Positions 49,729-58,846 of a stretch of DNA of 64,000 nucleotides are shown here, one piece after another. Below the pieces are notes generated by a model. It ran no database searches. It had not been told where the DNA came from and saw nothing but the letters and a program-made list of their open reading frames with translations. Positions within the stretch are counted from its first letter, which is position 1. Each line of letters starts with the position of its first letter. This DNA comes from JAFGPS01 sp964628465 (GTDB lineage Bacteria > Planctomycetota > Phycisphaerae > Sedimentisphaerales > Anaerobacaceae): the NCBI GenBank assembly GCA_964628465.1, contig CAZVOA010000015.1:13168-77167 (forward strand). The letters run 5' to 3'. The position numbers and the translations under genes are program-made.

Positions 49729-51144
49729 TCAATTTATCTTGCTCTGTCTATTTTTTCTGTATTTCTTATAGTATTCAATTGATGCGGTTAATAATATTAA
49801 ACCTGAAGTTACGGATATTATGAGAAGGTTTATTTGCCAGAGATGGAATTTCTCAAATTTTGGTACTTCGATTACCCAAATGTGCCATCGCAGGTTGTAA
49901 ATCAGTAAAGCGAGAATTCCGACCATACCGAAAGTTGCGTAATGAATTTGATTATATAATTGCCTGTATTTCAAGTATACCCTCGTTGCTATGATAAAAA
50001 TTACTATTGCTCCAAATATGGAAAACCAGACCGCGAACCAGTCCTTTGCCATAAATGGCATATAGTTAATTATCATCAACCAGTTGAAAGTTACGACAGA
50101 AAACTCACCATAAACCTGGCGTTTTGGTTTTATGCGTTTTTCAGGCTCGATATATGTTCCCTCTTTGATTTGTATTGCTTTGAGTTTTCTATAGTTAGAG
50201 ATACCTAAAGCTAATAAAACAATAAAAAATATTGGAACTGATAATACTATACTTACTCCATATCGAGGTAAAATAAATATAAGTAATATTCCTAAGGTGC
50301 AATATAATAGAGCAATAATATGACTTCTTTTTAAAAACTTACGTTCCTTGTCTGACTTTGCACTTTCAAGATTTCCTTTATAAAGATTAATTGCTCCCCA
50401 CCAGATAAGTATTGGTGAAATAAACATTCCAAGGAAATTCAGGATTGTACTGAGTGCAAAAGTATTTGCGCCTTTAGCCGTTGCTCCGGCGACAGCGATA
50501 CTTGCGGCTTTTGTTGAAAAGACAGGCAGGGCGGCTATTACTCCGGCGGTGAATACTTTGTTTGGGGTAGTTTGGCTGAGAATATCTTCGACGAGTGTTG
50601 ACATTTCGGCTTTTAATAATTTGCGGCCGCGAGAGAGTCTTTGTTTGGTGACTTCTTCGGATAATTCGAGCTTCGAAGCAACTTGTTTTATGGATTGCTG
50701 TTCGCGATAGAAAAGCACCATTGGCTCGCTATAAGTTTCCGGTATTTCCTGAAGTGCCTGCCAGATAACGGTCTGTTGTTCTTTGCTTATAGCTATCTGG
50801 TCCGGCTGGGTTTGTGATGTTTCGGATGCAGCCGCGTTGTCGATCGACTGTGCTGTGTCAATTACATCCTTGTTTTGTTTCCTGATTGATTGCCTGAGCA
50901 GGTTTCTTGCGATTGTACAGAGCCATGCCCGGAATTTGCCAAGGTCTTTGAGTTGTTTTAATTCTTTCCACGCTCGAATAAAAGTTTCCTGAGCAAGTTC
51001 CTCGCTTTTGGCAAAATCTCCTGTCGCGCTGTATGTAATACTGCATACAAGCGACTGGTAATTCTCAACAATTGTACCGAACGCTTCTTTATTGCCGCTC
51101 AAACTGGCATTAAGCAAATCAATTTCGTTTGTGAAAGTATCCAT
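49729..51144 (-). CDS. ECF-type sigma factor with C-terminal membrane domain
   Basis: A 471-residue protein. Residues 1-175 are an ECF sigma factor: region 2 AFGTIVENYQSLVC then SEELAQETFIRAWKELKQLK, and region 4 LQEIPETYSEPMVLFYREQQ then SIKQVASKLELSEEVTKQRL. A linker is followed by about seven hydrophobic helices (residues 210-460), e.g. LGMFISPILIWWGAINLY and LLALGISNYRKL. It may be held at the membrane and freed or tuned by that domain, in place of a separate anti-sigma factor. That is inference from fusion architecture known in planctomycetes. It lies downstream of the 51242-53245 gene on the same strand. Confidence 0.85.
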   Translation of the reverse strand: MDTFTNEIDLLNASLSGNKEAFGTIVENYQSLVCSITYSATGDFAKSEELAQETFIRAWKELKQLKDLGKFRAWLCTIARNLLRQSIRKQNKDVIDTAQSIDNAAASETSQTQPDQIAISKEQQTVIWQALQEIPETYSEPMVLFYREQQSIKQVASKLELSEEVTKQRLSRGRKLLKAEMSTLVEDILSQTTPNKVFTAGVIAALPVFSTKAASIAVAGATAKGANTFALSTILNFLGMFISPILIWWGAINLYKGNLESAKSDKERKFLKRSHIIALLYCTLGILLIFILPRYGVSIVLSVPIFFIVLLALGISNYRKLKAIQIKEGTYIEPEKRIKPKRQVYGEFSVVTFNWLMIINYMPFMAKDWFAVWFSIFGAIVIFIIATRVYLKYRQLYNQIHYATFGMVGILALLIYNLRWHIWVIEVPKFEKFHLWQINLLIISVTSGLILLTASIEYYKKYRKNRQSKIN

Positions 51145-51241
51145 CAGTTAAACCCTTTTTAACAAAAATACATTATACATTCACAAACATAGATTCCAAA
51201 AACGAAAAAAGGTGACAGAAAATCTGGTGTATGGAGCACTT

Positions 51242-53245
51242 TTAATTATTACCGATTTTTTCGTCTAACTCGGCTATTCCAAAACCTTCTGCGGTTACTT
51301 TATGATTTTTATCTGTTAAAATCAGCCATGGTAGAGATTTTACGCCCCATTCTAATTTGGTTTTCTCCTGGTCCGATGGGATAACTCCTATAGTAAATGG
51401 AATATTATTTTCCTGTATCCATTTATCGAAAGGTTCTAATTCGATTTTTGAAGACTGAATCGCTATAATTTCGATATCTTTATCTTTTAGTTTTTCGGCC
51501 TGTTTCGCAAGTTCTAAAATACAATTTCTCGAAGGTCTCTGCTCGTAATCCCAGAAACATACAAGAACATTTTTATCTCTAATCTTTTCTGGTTTAAAAC
51601 CGGGGAAAAGACTCTCAATAGGAGGTAATTGATTATTTAAGAGAGAAATATAACGTTGTACCGGTCTGCCTGAAGAGTCCACTTCAGATATAACGATTTT
51701 TACATTAGTTGAACCAGCTTGGGCGCGTACGCGACCAGACAATTGTGTCTTTCCATATACATATCCTTGAATTATGGCTTCACCTTCGCAGATTTTATCA
51801 ATAGTGAATCTTCCATTTATATCTGTTGATGTGTCAATATTCGGCTGACCTGAACCCTCAAAGTAAACATCTGCATTTGCTACAGGTTTATCGTAAATAT
51901 CAACAACAATACCTGAGATCGACAGATTCGCGACTTGCAGAACTATAGGCTCAAGCTCATATTTGTCACCGGGTGTTTGACTTGTTTGAACATTGACATC
52001 ATCTCGTCCAAAATCATCTGCATGGGCAAAAAATGTATATCTGTGACCCGCAGGTAGTGCATTTATTTGAAAGATGCCTTTTTCGTCTATTTCCACGGAT
52101 TCAATCAAATTGTTTCCTCTATCTGGAAACCAGATAATCGGTTCTATTTTTGCACCTTGAATTCCATTCCCATTCGGATCGACAACTTTGCCCGAAAGAG
52201 TTACACCTTTTTGCATTGTTAGGTTAAGATTTTCCTTATTATCTTCAAGTTGTCTTATTGCCGCAAGATTACGTTCCTTGTGCCGGGCTAAAAGATAAAA
52301 TGTTTTTTCGCGAGTTCTTTCTAAATTTGCATTTATTAAAAACTTCCCGTCTTTGTCTGTACTTGAACCTTTAAGTTGAAATATTCCTGGAATTGTAACA
52401 AATGCATCGGATACAGGTTTGCCTGTTTCATCGTAAACTGTGCCGCTTATTTTTGTTGTATTTTCAATCTTTGGTTGTGGGGGATTTGTTCTTGGTTGTT
52501 CCTGGTTAGCCTGGACTCTCTTGAGTTGTTCTTGGAGTGTCTCAAGCTTCTCTATTGATTCTTTCAATATAGCGGCCTGTGCTTCTGGTAACCAGCCTTT
52601 CTCGCTTGTAATATTTAGCTTCCATTTTTCTTTCCATGAATCTATGAAAGCTTTATTGTTATAACGCGATTTCATTGTCTCTAAAGTTTTTAGCTGCTGT
52701 TCGGTTATTTCCCCATTTTTGGAAAGCCCATCTTTTACTTGAGCATCGTATTCATCTAATAACGCCGAGTATGTACCTTCGGTTTTGTATGTTCCAGCCG
52801 GTAAAATACCAGATTGCAGTTCTCCAATTCCGGGAAGGTCTTTTTTGGCTGTAAGTTCGAGTTCCAGCTTGTCACCAGGTGCGGTTAAGTATTTCTTTGT
52901 TGAAATAAATCCTGAATAAATTCCCTCTTTAACCGGTACTTTAATATCACTTATTACTTCCCAATCCTCAGAAAATCGACCATTATCGAATATAAGTATC
53001 TGTTCGGTTTTGTTGTCGCGAGTAATACTTAAAACAAGTTTTCCGGAAAGAAAATCCTCTTTACTCATAAACGTCCAGTTCACATAAGACTGTGTAAGTG
53101 GAAGTTTCAGGGAAATTATACGCTCTGTCGGCTCTTTTATTTTAGTTTGAAGACTTTCCGGTATTATATTAGCTTGTACACCGAACACACTTGATGATAA
53201 TAAAATGACATAAAATATAATAAATGTTTTAATTTTGTTACTCAT
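51242..53245 (-). CDS. Exported carboxypeptidase-regulatory/thioredoxin-like protein lacking a CxxC
   Basis: About 667 residues with GAGGA before the ATG at 53245 and a signal peptide (MSNKIKTFIIFYVILLSSSV). After a long N-terminal region with a Gln-rich coiled part (ESIEKLETLQEQLKRVQANQ), there are three carboxypeptidase-regulatory-like beta domains: ISGTVYDETGKPVSDAFVTI, LSGKVVDPNGNGIQGAKIEP and ISGIVVDIYDKPVANADVYF. The C-terminal 110 residues are a thioredoxin-like domain (VLVCFWDYEQRPSRNCILEL ... KSLPWLILTDKNHKVTAEGF). At the redox site only one Cys remains (Arg-Asn-Cys). Without the CxxC it probably binds rather than reduces disulfides. Confidence 0.8.
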   Translation of the reverse strand: MSNKIKTFIIFYVILLSSSVFGVQANIIPESLQTKIKEPTERIISLKLPLTQSYVNWTFMSKEDFLSGKLVLSITRDNKTEQILIFDNGRFSEDWEVISDIKVPVKEGIYSGFISTKKYLTAPGDKLELELTAKKDLPGIGELQSGILPAGTYKTEGTYSALLDEYDAQVKDGLSKNGEITEQQLKTLETMKSRYNNKAFIDSWKEKWKLNITSEKGWLPEAQAAILKESIEKLETLQEQLKRVQANQEQPRTNPPQPKIENTTKISGTVYDETGKPVSDAFVTIPGIFQLKGSSTDKDGKFLINANLERTREKTFYLLARHKERNLAAIRQLEDNKENLNLTMQKGVTLSGKVVDPNGNGIQGAKIEPIIWFPDRGNNLIESVEIDEKGIFQINALPAGHRYTFFAHADDFGRDDVNVQTSQTPGDKYELEPIVLQVANLSISGIVVDIYDKPVANADVYFEGSGQPNIDTSTDINGRFTIDKICEGEAIIQGYVYGKTQLSGRVRAQAGSTNVKIVISEVDSSGRPVQRYISLLNNQLPPIESLFPGFKPEKIRDKNVLVCFWDYEQRPSRNCILELAKQAEKLKDKDIEIIAIQSSKIELEPFDKWIQENNIPFTIGVIPSDQEKTKLEWGVKSLPWLILTDKNHKVTAEGFGIAELDEKIGNN

Positions 53246-53344
53246 TGTTATCCTCATTTTTATGCTAAAAAACGGTTTTTATTATATCGTAGTATTATAA
53301 CTACATATACATAGACGTATGAAGTGAAAAAATGTTACAAAAAA

Positions 53345-53379
53345 AATCCGCCAATCAACTTTAATTTGACTGGCGGATT
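53345..53379. terminator. Terminator between GlnRS and the exported protein gene
   Basis: AATCCGCCA (53345-53353) and TGGCGGATT (53371-53379) form a 9-bp stem, extended inside by TCAA/TTGA with one mismatch. On the minus strand it is followed by a run of eight Ts, so it ends the glnS transcript. Confidence 0.9.
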
Positions 53380-53407
53380 AAAAATTCTTATGCAAAGGAC
53401 AGTTTAA

Positions 53408-55108
53408 TTATGCTGTCTGTTCTTGCTTTTGGACTTTTGCCCAGGTATCTTTCAGGCCGACTGTGCGGTTAAATATCAGTTTTTCTTTGGAACTGTCTTT
53501 ATCAACGCAGAAATAGCCAAGTCTCTCGAACTGGAAGCGGTCTAATGGTTTTGCGTCAAGCAAAGCTGGTTCTACGAAGCATTCCGGCAGAATCTCAAGT
53601 GAGTTCGGATTGAGATTGTCGGTGAATTTTTTGCCTTCTTCTACTTCGTCAGGATTTTCCTTTGTGAATAGATGGTCGTAAAGTCTGACTTCCGCTTTTA
53701 TTGCTTTTGCGGCTGAGACCCAATGCAATGTTGATTTAACTTTGCGTCCGTCTGGAGCGTCGCCGCCTTTGGTAGCCGGGTCGTAAGTGCAATGCAACTC
53801 GATTACATTCCCTGCATTATCTTTTACAACTTCGTTGCATGTGATGAAATACGCATAACGCAGGCGAACTTCTTTGCCCGGTGACAGACGGAAGAATTTC
53901 TTAGGCGGATTTTCCATAAAATCTTCCTGCTCGATATACAATTCCTTCGAGAAGGGGACTTTTCGAGTACCGGCGTTCGGATTCTCAGGATTATTTACGG
54001 CGTCAAGCTCTTCGACTTGTCCATCGGGATAATTGTCGATAACTACCTTGAGAGGCTTGAGAACCGCCATTACGCGAGCGGAATTCTTATTCAAATCTTC
54101 TCTCAAACAATGTTCGAGCAAAGCGAAATCAACTGTGCTGTTGAATTTATTCACGCCTATTACACGGCAGAACTCTCTGATAGCGGCGGGGGAGTAGCCC
54201 CTTCTGCGCAAGCCGCTGATTGTCGGCATTCTTGGATCGTCCCAACCTGAAACGAGTTTTTCCTGTACCAATTGCAGGAGTTTTCGCTTGCTCATTACGG
54301 TATAGGTAAGATTGAGTCTGGCGAACTCGATTTGCTGCGGATGATAAGCTTCAACCTGGTCGAGGAACCAGTCATACAGAGGCCTGTGGTTCTCGAATTC
54401 GAGTGTACAGATAGAATGTGTTACTGTTTCAATCGAATCTTCAAAGCCATGCGCCCAGTCATACATTGGGTAAATGCACCATTTGTCGCCGGACCTGTGA
54501 TGCGTTGAGTGTAAAATTCTGTACATTACCGGGTCACGCATATTCATATTTACATGCGCCATATCAATTTTCGCGCGAAGGGTGCGTGAGCCGTCGGGGA
54601 ACTCGCCATTTTTCATTCGCTCGAACAAATCGAGATTCTCCTCAACGGAGCGGTTTCTATATGGGCTATCCTTTCCCGGCTGTGTTAGTGTGCCGCGATA
54701 TAGTCTTGTCTGTTCGGCGTTCAGGTCGCAAACGTACGCTTTTCCTTTTTTAATCATCTGAATCGCGTATTCGTACATCTGGAAGAAATAATCCGAGCCG
54801 TAATACAAATGTTCGCCCCAGTCCCATCCGAGCCAGCGTACATCCCCTATGATTGAGTTGACGTATTCCTGCTCTTCCTTTTCCGGGTTCGTATCGTCGA
54901 ATCTCAGGTGGCAGCGTCCGTTAAACTGGGCGGCTATGCCGAAATTCAGGCAGATACTTTTGGCGTGACCGATATGAAGATACCCGTTCGGCTCTGGTGG
55001 AAAACGGGTTACTACACGACCTCCCCATTTATTTGTCGCAATATCTTCAGCTACCATCGACCTTATAAAGTCAAGTTTTGCATTCTCTTCTTTTTCTGGT
55101 GTTTCCAT
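53408..55108 (-). CDS. glnS: Glutaminyl-tRNA synthetase
   Basis: A 566-residue class I synthetase. The HIGH motif region is RFPPEPNGYLHIGHAKSICL, the tRNA/amino-acid segment includes RFDDTNPEKEEQEY and IYPMYDWAHGFEDS, and the KMSKS-equivalent is YTVMSKRKLLQLV. The C-terminal half carries the two anticodon-binding beta barrels. It matches the bacterial GlnRS length. A direct GlnRS means that Gln-tRNA need not come only from the GatCAB route. Confidence 0.96.
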   Translation of the reverse strand: METPEKEENAKLDFIRSMVAEDIATNKWGGRVVTRFPPEPNGYLHIGHAKSICLNFGIAAQFNGRCHLRFDDTNPEKEEQEYVNSIIGDVRWLGWDWGEHLYYGSDYFFQMYEYAIQMIKKGKAYVCDLNAEQTRLYRGTLTQPGKDSPYRNRSVEENLDLFERMKNGEFPDGSRTLRAKIDMAHVNMNMRDPVMYRILHSTHHRSGDKWCIYPMYDWAHGFEDSIETVTHSICTLEFENHRPLYDWFLDQVEAYHPQQIEFARLNLTYTVMSKRKLLQLVQEKLVSGWDDPRMPTISGLRRRGYSPAAIREFCRVIGVNKFNSTVDFALLEHCLREDLNKNSARVMAVLKPLKVVIDNYPDGQVEELDAVNNPENPNAGTRKVPFSKELYIEQEDFMENPPKKFFRLSPGKEVRLRYAYFITCNEVVKDNAGNVIELHCTYDPATKGGDAPDGRKVKSTLHWVSAAKAIKAEVRLYDHLFTKENPDEVEEGKKFTDNLNPNSLEILPECFVEPALLDAKPLDRFQFERLGYFCVDKDSSKEKLIFNRTVGLKDTWAKVQKQEQTA

Positions 55109-55159
55109 AAAATAATTAAAATAAATAAATTAGTAAGTATTAAAAAAAACGCTGTTGCA

Positions 55160-55627
55160 TTATACCTTAAGCGGTCTGAAACATACAAAGGAAATCAGCA
55201 TCAAAACTATGCCGCAGATGAAAAGTGTCATTCTTTTCTGCGGTTCGCTGCTCCTGCTTAGCCAGACGGGAATCACCGGCTCTATATTTTCCCTGGTTGG
55301 ATCCCCAAATGCTTCCCTCGCGGCGGCCATCTCTCTTGCGGTTTCCCTGGGATACGCACCATTTGCATCCTGATATTCACTGCCGCTTACTATGGGAGCG
55401 ATACGTTTGATAAAATTCGGGTCTTCGTCTATATTTTCCAGTAAAGAGCCGTAATCTACATTGAAAATTTTGAGTTTTTCGATGGATTCATGTGCTGATT
55501 GTCTCAACTGGACATTGCGAAAATACTTGATTAAATCATCACAAAGCACGGACAGGCCAAGTGCTGATGCTCCTATACTGAAAAACAGGATGAAAACAGG
55601 TATCCTAATAATTTCTGATTTATTCAT
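55160..55627 (-). CDS. Unknown membrane protein with two terminal helices
   Basis: A 155-residue protein with an N-terminal hydrophobic helix (IIRIPVFILFFSIGASALGL) and a C-terminal one (MTLFICGIVLMLISFVCF). The loop of about 95 residues between is charged and carries DANGAYPRETAREMAAAREA. No family recognised. It lies 51 bases upstream of glnS and may share its transcript. Confidence 0.55.
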   Translation of the reverse strand: MNKSEIIRIPVFILFFSIGASALGLSVLCDDLIKYFRNVQLRQSAHESIEKLKIFNVDYGSLLENIDEDPNFIKRIAPIVSGSEYQDANGAYPRETAREMAAAREAFGDPTRENIEPVIPVWLSRSSEPQKRMTLFICGIVLMLISFVCFRPLKV

Positions 55628-55985
55628 AACGTTATACTACATACGATATATATTATAGTCAAGATAGGGAACGACCGCCCTATCCTAACATCGGGTAAGT
55701 GCGTCAAATAAGATTATTGATATATTAATATTTTCAAAAATAGATTTTAAATCGTGAGAAAAGTTTATAAAAAGACAATTTTTGAAAAGAAACAAAATGA
55801 GGTTTTATGGTGAAAATTGGAAGAATATTCGTACTTATTGCTTGAGAAAACATTGCGCTTTGCGCATGTTTTTGGAAAAATATTAAAAAATGTGTGTTTT
55901 TAGGCAAATATTTACAAATATTTTGAATATTTTTGAAAAAAAAGTGCAACAAAACCTCCAATCTATCGTCTATTATAATAGTAAG

Positions 55986-56114
55986 GGACTGGAATATTAG
56001 AAATTCCAGAACTCGGAAAAGTAAAAATAAGTTTCTTTATAAAAATCAACATCTTAATTGATAATAATTCATCACCCTCCTTCAAAAGGCCGGTACCACA
56101 GGATCGGCCTTTTT
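55986..56114 (+). ncRNA. Candidate small RNA with anti-Shine-Dalgarno-like stretch
   Basis: A TATAAT (55974-55979) is followed by a hairpin CTGGAAT/ATTCCAG (55989-56009), an unstructured AT-rich part, the C-rich ATCACCCTCCTTC (about 56070-56082), and a terminator AAAAGGCCG/CGGCCTTTTT ending at 56114. The C-rich stretch resembles the 16S rRNA 3' end and could pair with GGAGG ribosome sites. No -35 box was recognised. Alternatively this is the psd leader, with the hairpin acting as an attenuator 45 bases before the psd start. Confidence 0.35.
56084..56114 (+). terminator. Hairpin with T-run upstream of psd
   Basis: AAAAGGCCG (56084-56092) and CGGCCTTTTT (56105-56114) form a GC-rich stem with a 12-base loop and a U-tract. 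It ends transcription on the plus strand 45 bases before the psd ATG, so psd must use read-through or a promoter inside or after it. Confidence 0.75.
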
Positions 56115-56158
56115 CTATTTTTATTGAAGATTGCAGCGAAAAGCATTATCATACGCAC

Positions 56159-56899
56159 ATGAAAATTCCATTGACTAAATATGGTTGGCCTCAGGTAGTT
56201 GTTTTTCCTGTCATTATTTTGGCAGGCATGGCTCTTATTGCGCTTACGGGGCAAAAAGTGCTGCCGCTATGGGTTGTTATTTTCCTGGAATTTGTTTTGG
56301 CTCTTGTTTTAATTTGGGCGCTTGCTTTTTTCCGCGATCCGTCACGTACCTGTCCTTTGGATGAAAACCTGTTATTGTCGCCGGCTGATGGACAGATTAC
56401 CGAGATTGAAACTATTGAAAAAAACGATTTTATTGGCACGCCAGCATTAAAAATTGGGATTTTCCTGAGCATTTTTAACGTTCATATCAACCGTGCCCCA
56501 TGCTCTGTGAAAGTTCAAAAAATCATATATAAACAAGGCCTATACAAAAACGCCATGAATCCAGACTCAAGCAGAGTAAATGAATCTAATGAACTCCAAT
56601 TAGTCAGAACCTCAAGCCCGCAGGATAAATTGATTGTAAAGCAAATCAGCGGAGCAATCGCGCGTCGTATCGTTTGCAAGGCCGGTGCCGGCGAAGAATT
56701 GGACGCGGGCGAGAAATTCGGAATGATTAAGTTCGGCTCAAGAACTGAATTGTATGTTCCCGCACATTTAGATAATGCTAATGAAAATGCTGATAATATG
56801 GGGCGTAATAAATATCAAATAAAGGTGTTAGTAAAAAAAGGCGACAAAGTCAAAGCCGGATTAACGCCGCTTTTGAGGTATGAAAAATGCGTGGATTAA
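56159..56899 (+). CDS. psd: Phosphatidylserine decarboxylase proenzyme
   Basis: A 246-residue membrane-associated enzyme of the short type. Two N-terminal helices are followed by LLSPADGQITEIETIEKNDF, the segment IGIFLSIFNVHINRAPCSV, and the C-terminal MIKFGSRTELYVP. The Gly-Ser there is the self-cleavage site that turns Ser into the pyruvoyl cofactor. It makes phosphatidylethanolamine from phosphatidylserine. Its stop overlaps the pssA start by 13 bases. Confidence 0.93.
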   Translation: MKIPLTKYGWPQVVVFPVIILAGMALIALTGQKVLPLWVVIFLEFVLALVLIWALAFFRDPSRTCPLDENLLLSPADGQITEIETIEKNDFIGTPALKIGIFLSIFNVHINRAPCSVKVQKIIYKQGLYKNAMNPDSSRVNESNELQLVRTSSPQDKLIVKQISGAIARRIVCKAGAGEELDAGEKFGMIKFGSRTELYVPAHLDNANENADNMGRNKYQIKVLVKKGDKVKAGLTPLLRYEKCVD

Positions 56900-57783
56900 G
56901 AAACGGTAAAAATTTTAAAGGTCTGCTTCGCCGTACCAGAAGGCACAGGCTGCAATCAATAACGATTCTGCCGTCGCTGGTGACTATTCTCAATGGCGTA
57001 TGCGGATTCTTGTCCATTAATTACGCGAGCAGAGAAAAATTTGGTATGGCCGGATTCATGATTATTATCGCGATGGTTGCCGATTCGCTTGACGGGCGGC
57101 TCGCGCGTATGAACAATAGTACTTCCAGTTTCGGAGGCCAGCTTGACAGTCTCTGCGATACAATAAGTTTTGGAGTTGCTCCCGCTTTTATGATGCTGAA
57201 AATTATGGAATACGAATTCCATTTGAAATCCACATTTCTTTTTGAAAGCAATTTTTTCCAGCGGTTCATCTGGCTTGCTTCAATATCTTATATGAGCTGT
57301 GCTGTAATTCGATTGGCGAGATTCAATGTTGAAAACGAGAAAGATGAGTCTGCGCACATGAGTTTCATCGGCTTGCCGACACCTGCCGCGGCGGGGGTGG
57401 TTGTTAGCTTACTATTATTTTACATCAGGTACAGCATTGATTTTCCATCTTCAACAGATGTATTGCTTTATGCTATGCCGGGCGTTGCATTGGGAACGGG
57501 TATTTTGATGGTCAGCAGAATACGGTATCCGCATATTATTAATCAGTACTTCGGAGGTAAAAAACCTTTCGCATATTTGATAAAAGTGCTTCTGCTCCTT
57601 CTGTTTTTATTCTTACTGAAGGTTGAGGGGACACTTGTCCTGATTTTCTGCGGATTCGCTTTCGCCAGTCTGGGCAAATGGTTATACTACAGGTCGGGAG
57701 CTTTTAATTACCTTCCCGCATGGCTGCATAAACATCATAAGGAAAGCGCCGAGCGAATAAATTCGCATCCCGAACTACACTAA
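56887..57783 (+). CDS. pssA: CDP-diacylglycerol-serine O-phosphatidyltransferase
   Basis: A 298-residue membrane enzyme that makes phosphatidylserine from CDP-diacylglycerol and serine. The CDP-alcohol phosphotransferase motif is clear: DSLDGRLARMNNSTSSFGGQ followed by LDSLCD, i.e. the DGxxAR...G...D...D pattern. About six to eight helices follow. It overlaps psd by 13 bases, so the two steps of phosphatidylethanolamine synthesis are coupled. The C-terminal tail is basic. Confidence 0.93.
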   Translation: MRGLRNGKNFKGLLRRTRRHRLQSITILPSLVTILNGVCGFLSINYASREKFGMAGFMIIIAMVADSLDGRLARMNNSTSSFGGQLDSLCDTISFGVAPAFMMLKIMEYEFHLKSTFLFESNFFQRFIWLASISYMSCAVIRLARFNVENEKDESAHMSFIGLPTPAAAGVVVSLLLFYIRYSIDFPSSTDVLLYAMPGVALGTGILMVSRIRYPHIINQYFGGKKPFAYLIKVLLLLLFLFLLKVEGTLVLIFCGFAFASLGKWLYYRSGAFNYLPAWLHKHHKESAERINSHPELH

Positions 57784-58662
57784 ATTCGGAACCGCATGTT
57801 CCCTGGTTTGTTTTACCCCGGTCTGATTTAGTTGATAATATTTGCCCACTACCCCGATAAGACGCGATAGAACCTGGTGTCCTTCCGGCGAAGCTTCAAG
57901 GCCGACTATCTGCAAACCAATTGATAATCCCTGACCGTCCTCTGTCGGCAGAACATTCCTGATTTGCGCACTTATCGTTATCGGCGTTTCGTATGGCATT
58001 GGAGTAAATCGCATACCGACAAACTGGCCTTTTTTGAAATTCATATTTTCAACATTTGTAATCATGCAATTATCAGACTCCGGCTGATTTTCATCTTCTG
58101 AACCGAACTCTTCATTTTTCGCTGGTGCGATAAGTTGTGCGCCGCCGGCGGAAATATCAATTAATCTTCCCTGGCAATATTCGCAGTTTATGTCCTGTTT
58201 CGATTTTGATTGATTCATTGACTCTTGTTTGGCGCTTCTATGCCACAGAAGAACTTTTACCTTGAGTGATTCAGGAACTTCCACGCGATAATAGCTTCTT
58301 CTTTCGACTACTTTGATGTTTTCCGGGCAGGCAAGAACTATCAGTCCGCCGTTGTTTAATTCCGCGGCGTGGCTGCATGGCTCAAGGCTTTTGACCGTTG
58401 TATCGAATACGAATTTGCCGTAATTATGTTTAAAGGAAATGCCTACAGGCTGATCAACCTGGATATTTATCGGATGCTGCTTCTTATCCGAGTGGAGGCT
58501 TTCGATTTTCAGATTTCCATCTGTTAAATCGACTAAAACAACCTTCGCGACGTGCCATTTCCCACGTGATGAGTATGACATAATCGCAGGTGTTTTTTCA
58601 TTTATGACAGTATGAAGTACTTTTTCCGACTGTTCATCCCGAAGCGTTACCATTTCATTCAT
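57775..58662 (-). CDS. PilZ-domain (YcgR-like) protein
   Basis: A 295-residue cytoplasmic protein with an N-terminal YcgR-like domain (residues 1-105) and a PilZ domain. The c-di-GMP-binding motifs are VVERRSYYRVEVP (RxxxR) and LIDISAGGAQLIAP (D/NxSxxG). A Ser/Asp/Glu-rich insert with two Cys (DINCEYCQG) lies between. YcgR proteins brake the flagellar motor at high c-di-GMP; that role here is inferred. AAGGGAG supports the start. It ends nine bases inside the pssA 3' end. Confidence 0.88.
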   Translation of the reverse strand: MNEMVTLRDEQSEKVLHTVINEKTPAIMSYSSRGKWHVAKVVLVDLTDGNLKIESLHSDKKQHPINIQVDQPVGISFKHNYGKFVFDTTVKSLEPCSHAAELNNGGLIVLACPENIKVVERRSYYRVEVPESLKVKVLLWHRSAKQESMNQSKSKQDINCEYCQGRLIDISAGGAQLIAPAKNEEFGSEDENQPESDNCMITNVENMNFKKGQFVGMRFTPMPYETPITISAQIRNVLPTEDGQGLSIGLQIVGLEASPEGHQVLSRLIGVVGKYYQLNQTGVKQTREHAVPNLV

Positions 58663-58790
58663 TTCACACTCTCCCTTTCTAAATTCGGTCGCGGCTTAAA
58701 TTTCTGGTCCGAATAAATTCCACCCGGAATTTATCGGCCGCGCCTAAACCTGCTTATCCGGCAGGAGACTCAAACAAAATATATGAATTG
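58663..58790 (-). promoter_or_regulatory. Structured leader upstream of the PilZ gene
   Basis: Read on the minus strand, the leader holds three nested or neighbouring stems. The first is CCTGC/GCAGG. The second is a long-range GGCGCGGC pairing with GCCGCGACC. The third, enclosed by that pairing, is ATAAATTC/GAATTTAT with a short GC loop (58713-58734). The regulator protein start follows 20-40 bases later. It does not match the c-di-GMP riboswitch classes I know, so a structural cis-element or a divergent-promoter palindrome are both possible. Confidence 0.4.
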
Positions 58791-58846
58791 TTTGCCCGGA
58801 TGCAAAATTGCTTTTAATATTATTTGTTTTGGTATAGAAGACTTAT

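Larger units (their letters stand above)
55628..56158. other. Intergenic region with hairpins and a candidate small RNA
   Basis: A 531-base divergent gap upstream of psd. It contains a GC hairpin (AACATTGCGC/GCGCATGTT, about 55849-55869, followed by TTT), a TATAAT at 55974-55979, the candidate small RNA with its terminator, and no convincing ORF. Confidence 0.5.

Noticed and set aside
58663..58790. c-di-GMP riboswitch before the PilZ gene
   Set aside because: Neither of the two known class consensus cores could be found in the leader; only generic stems are visible.
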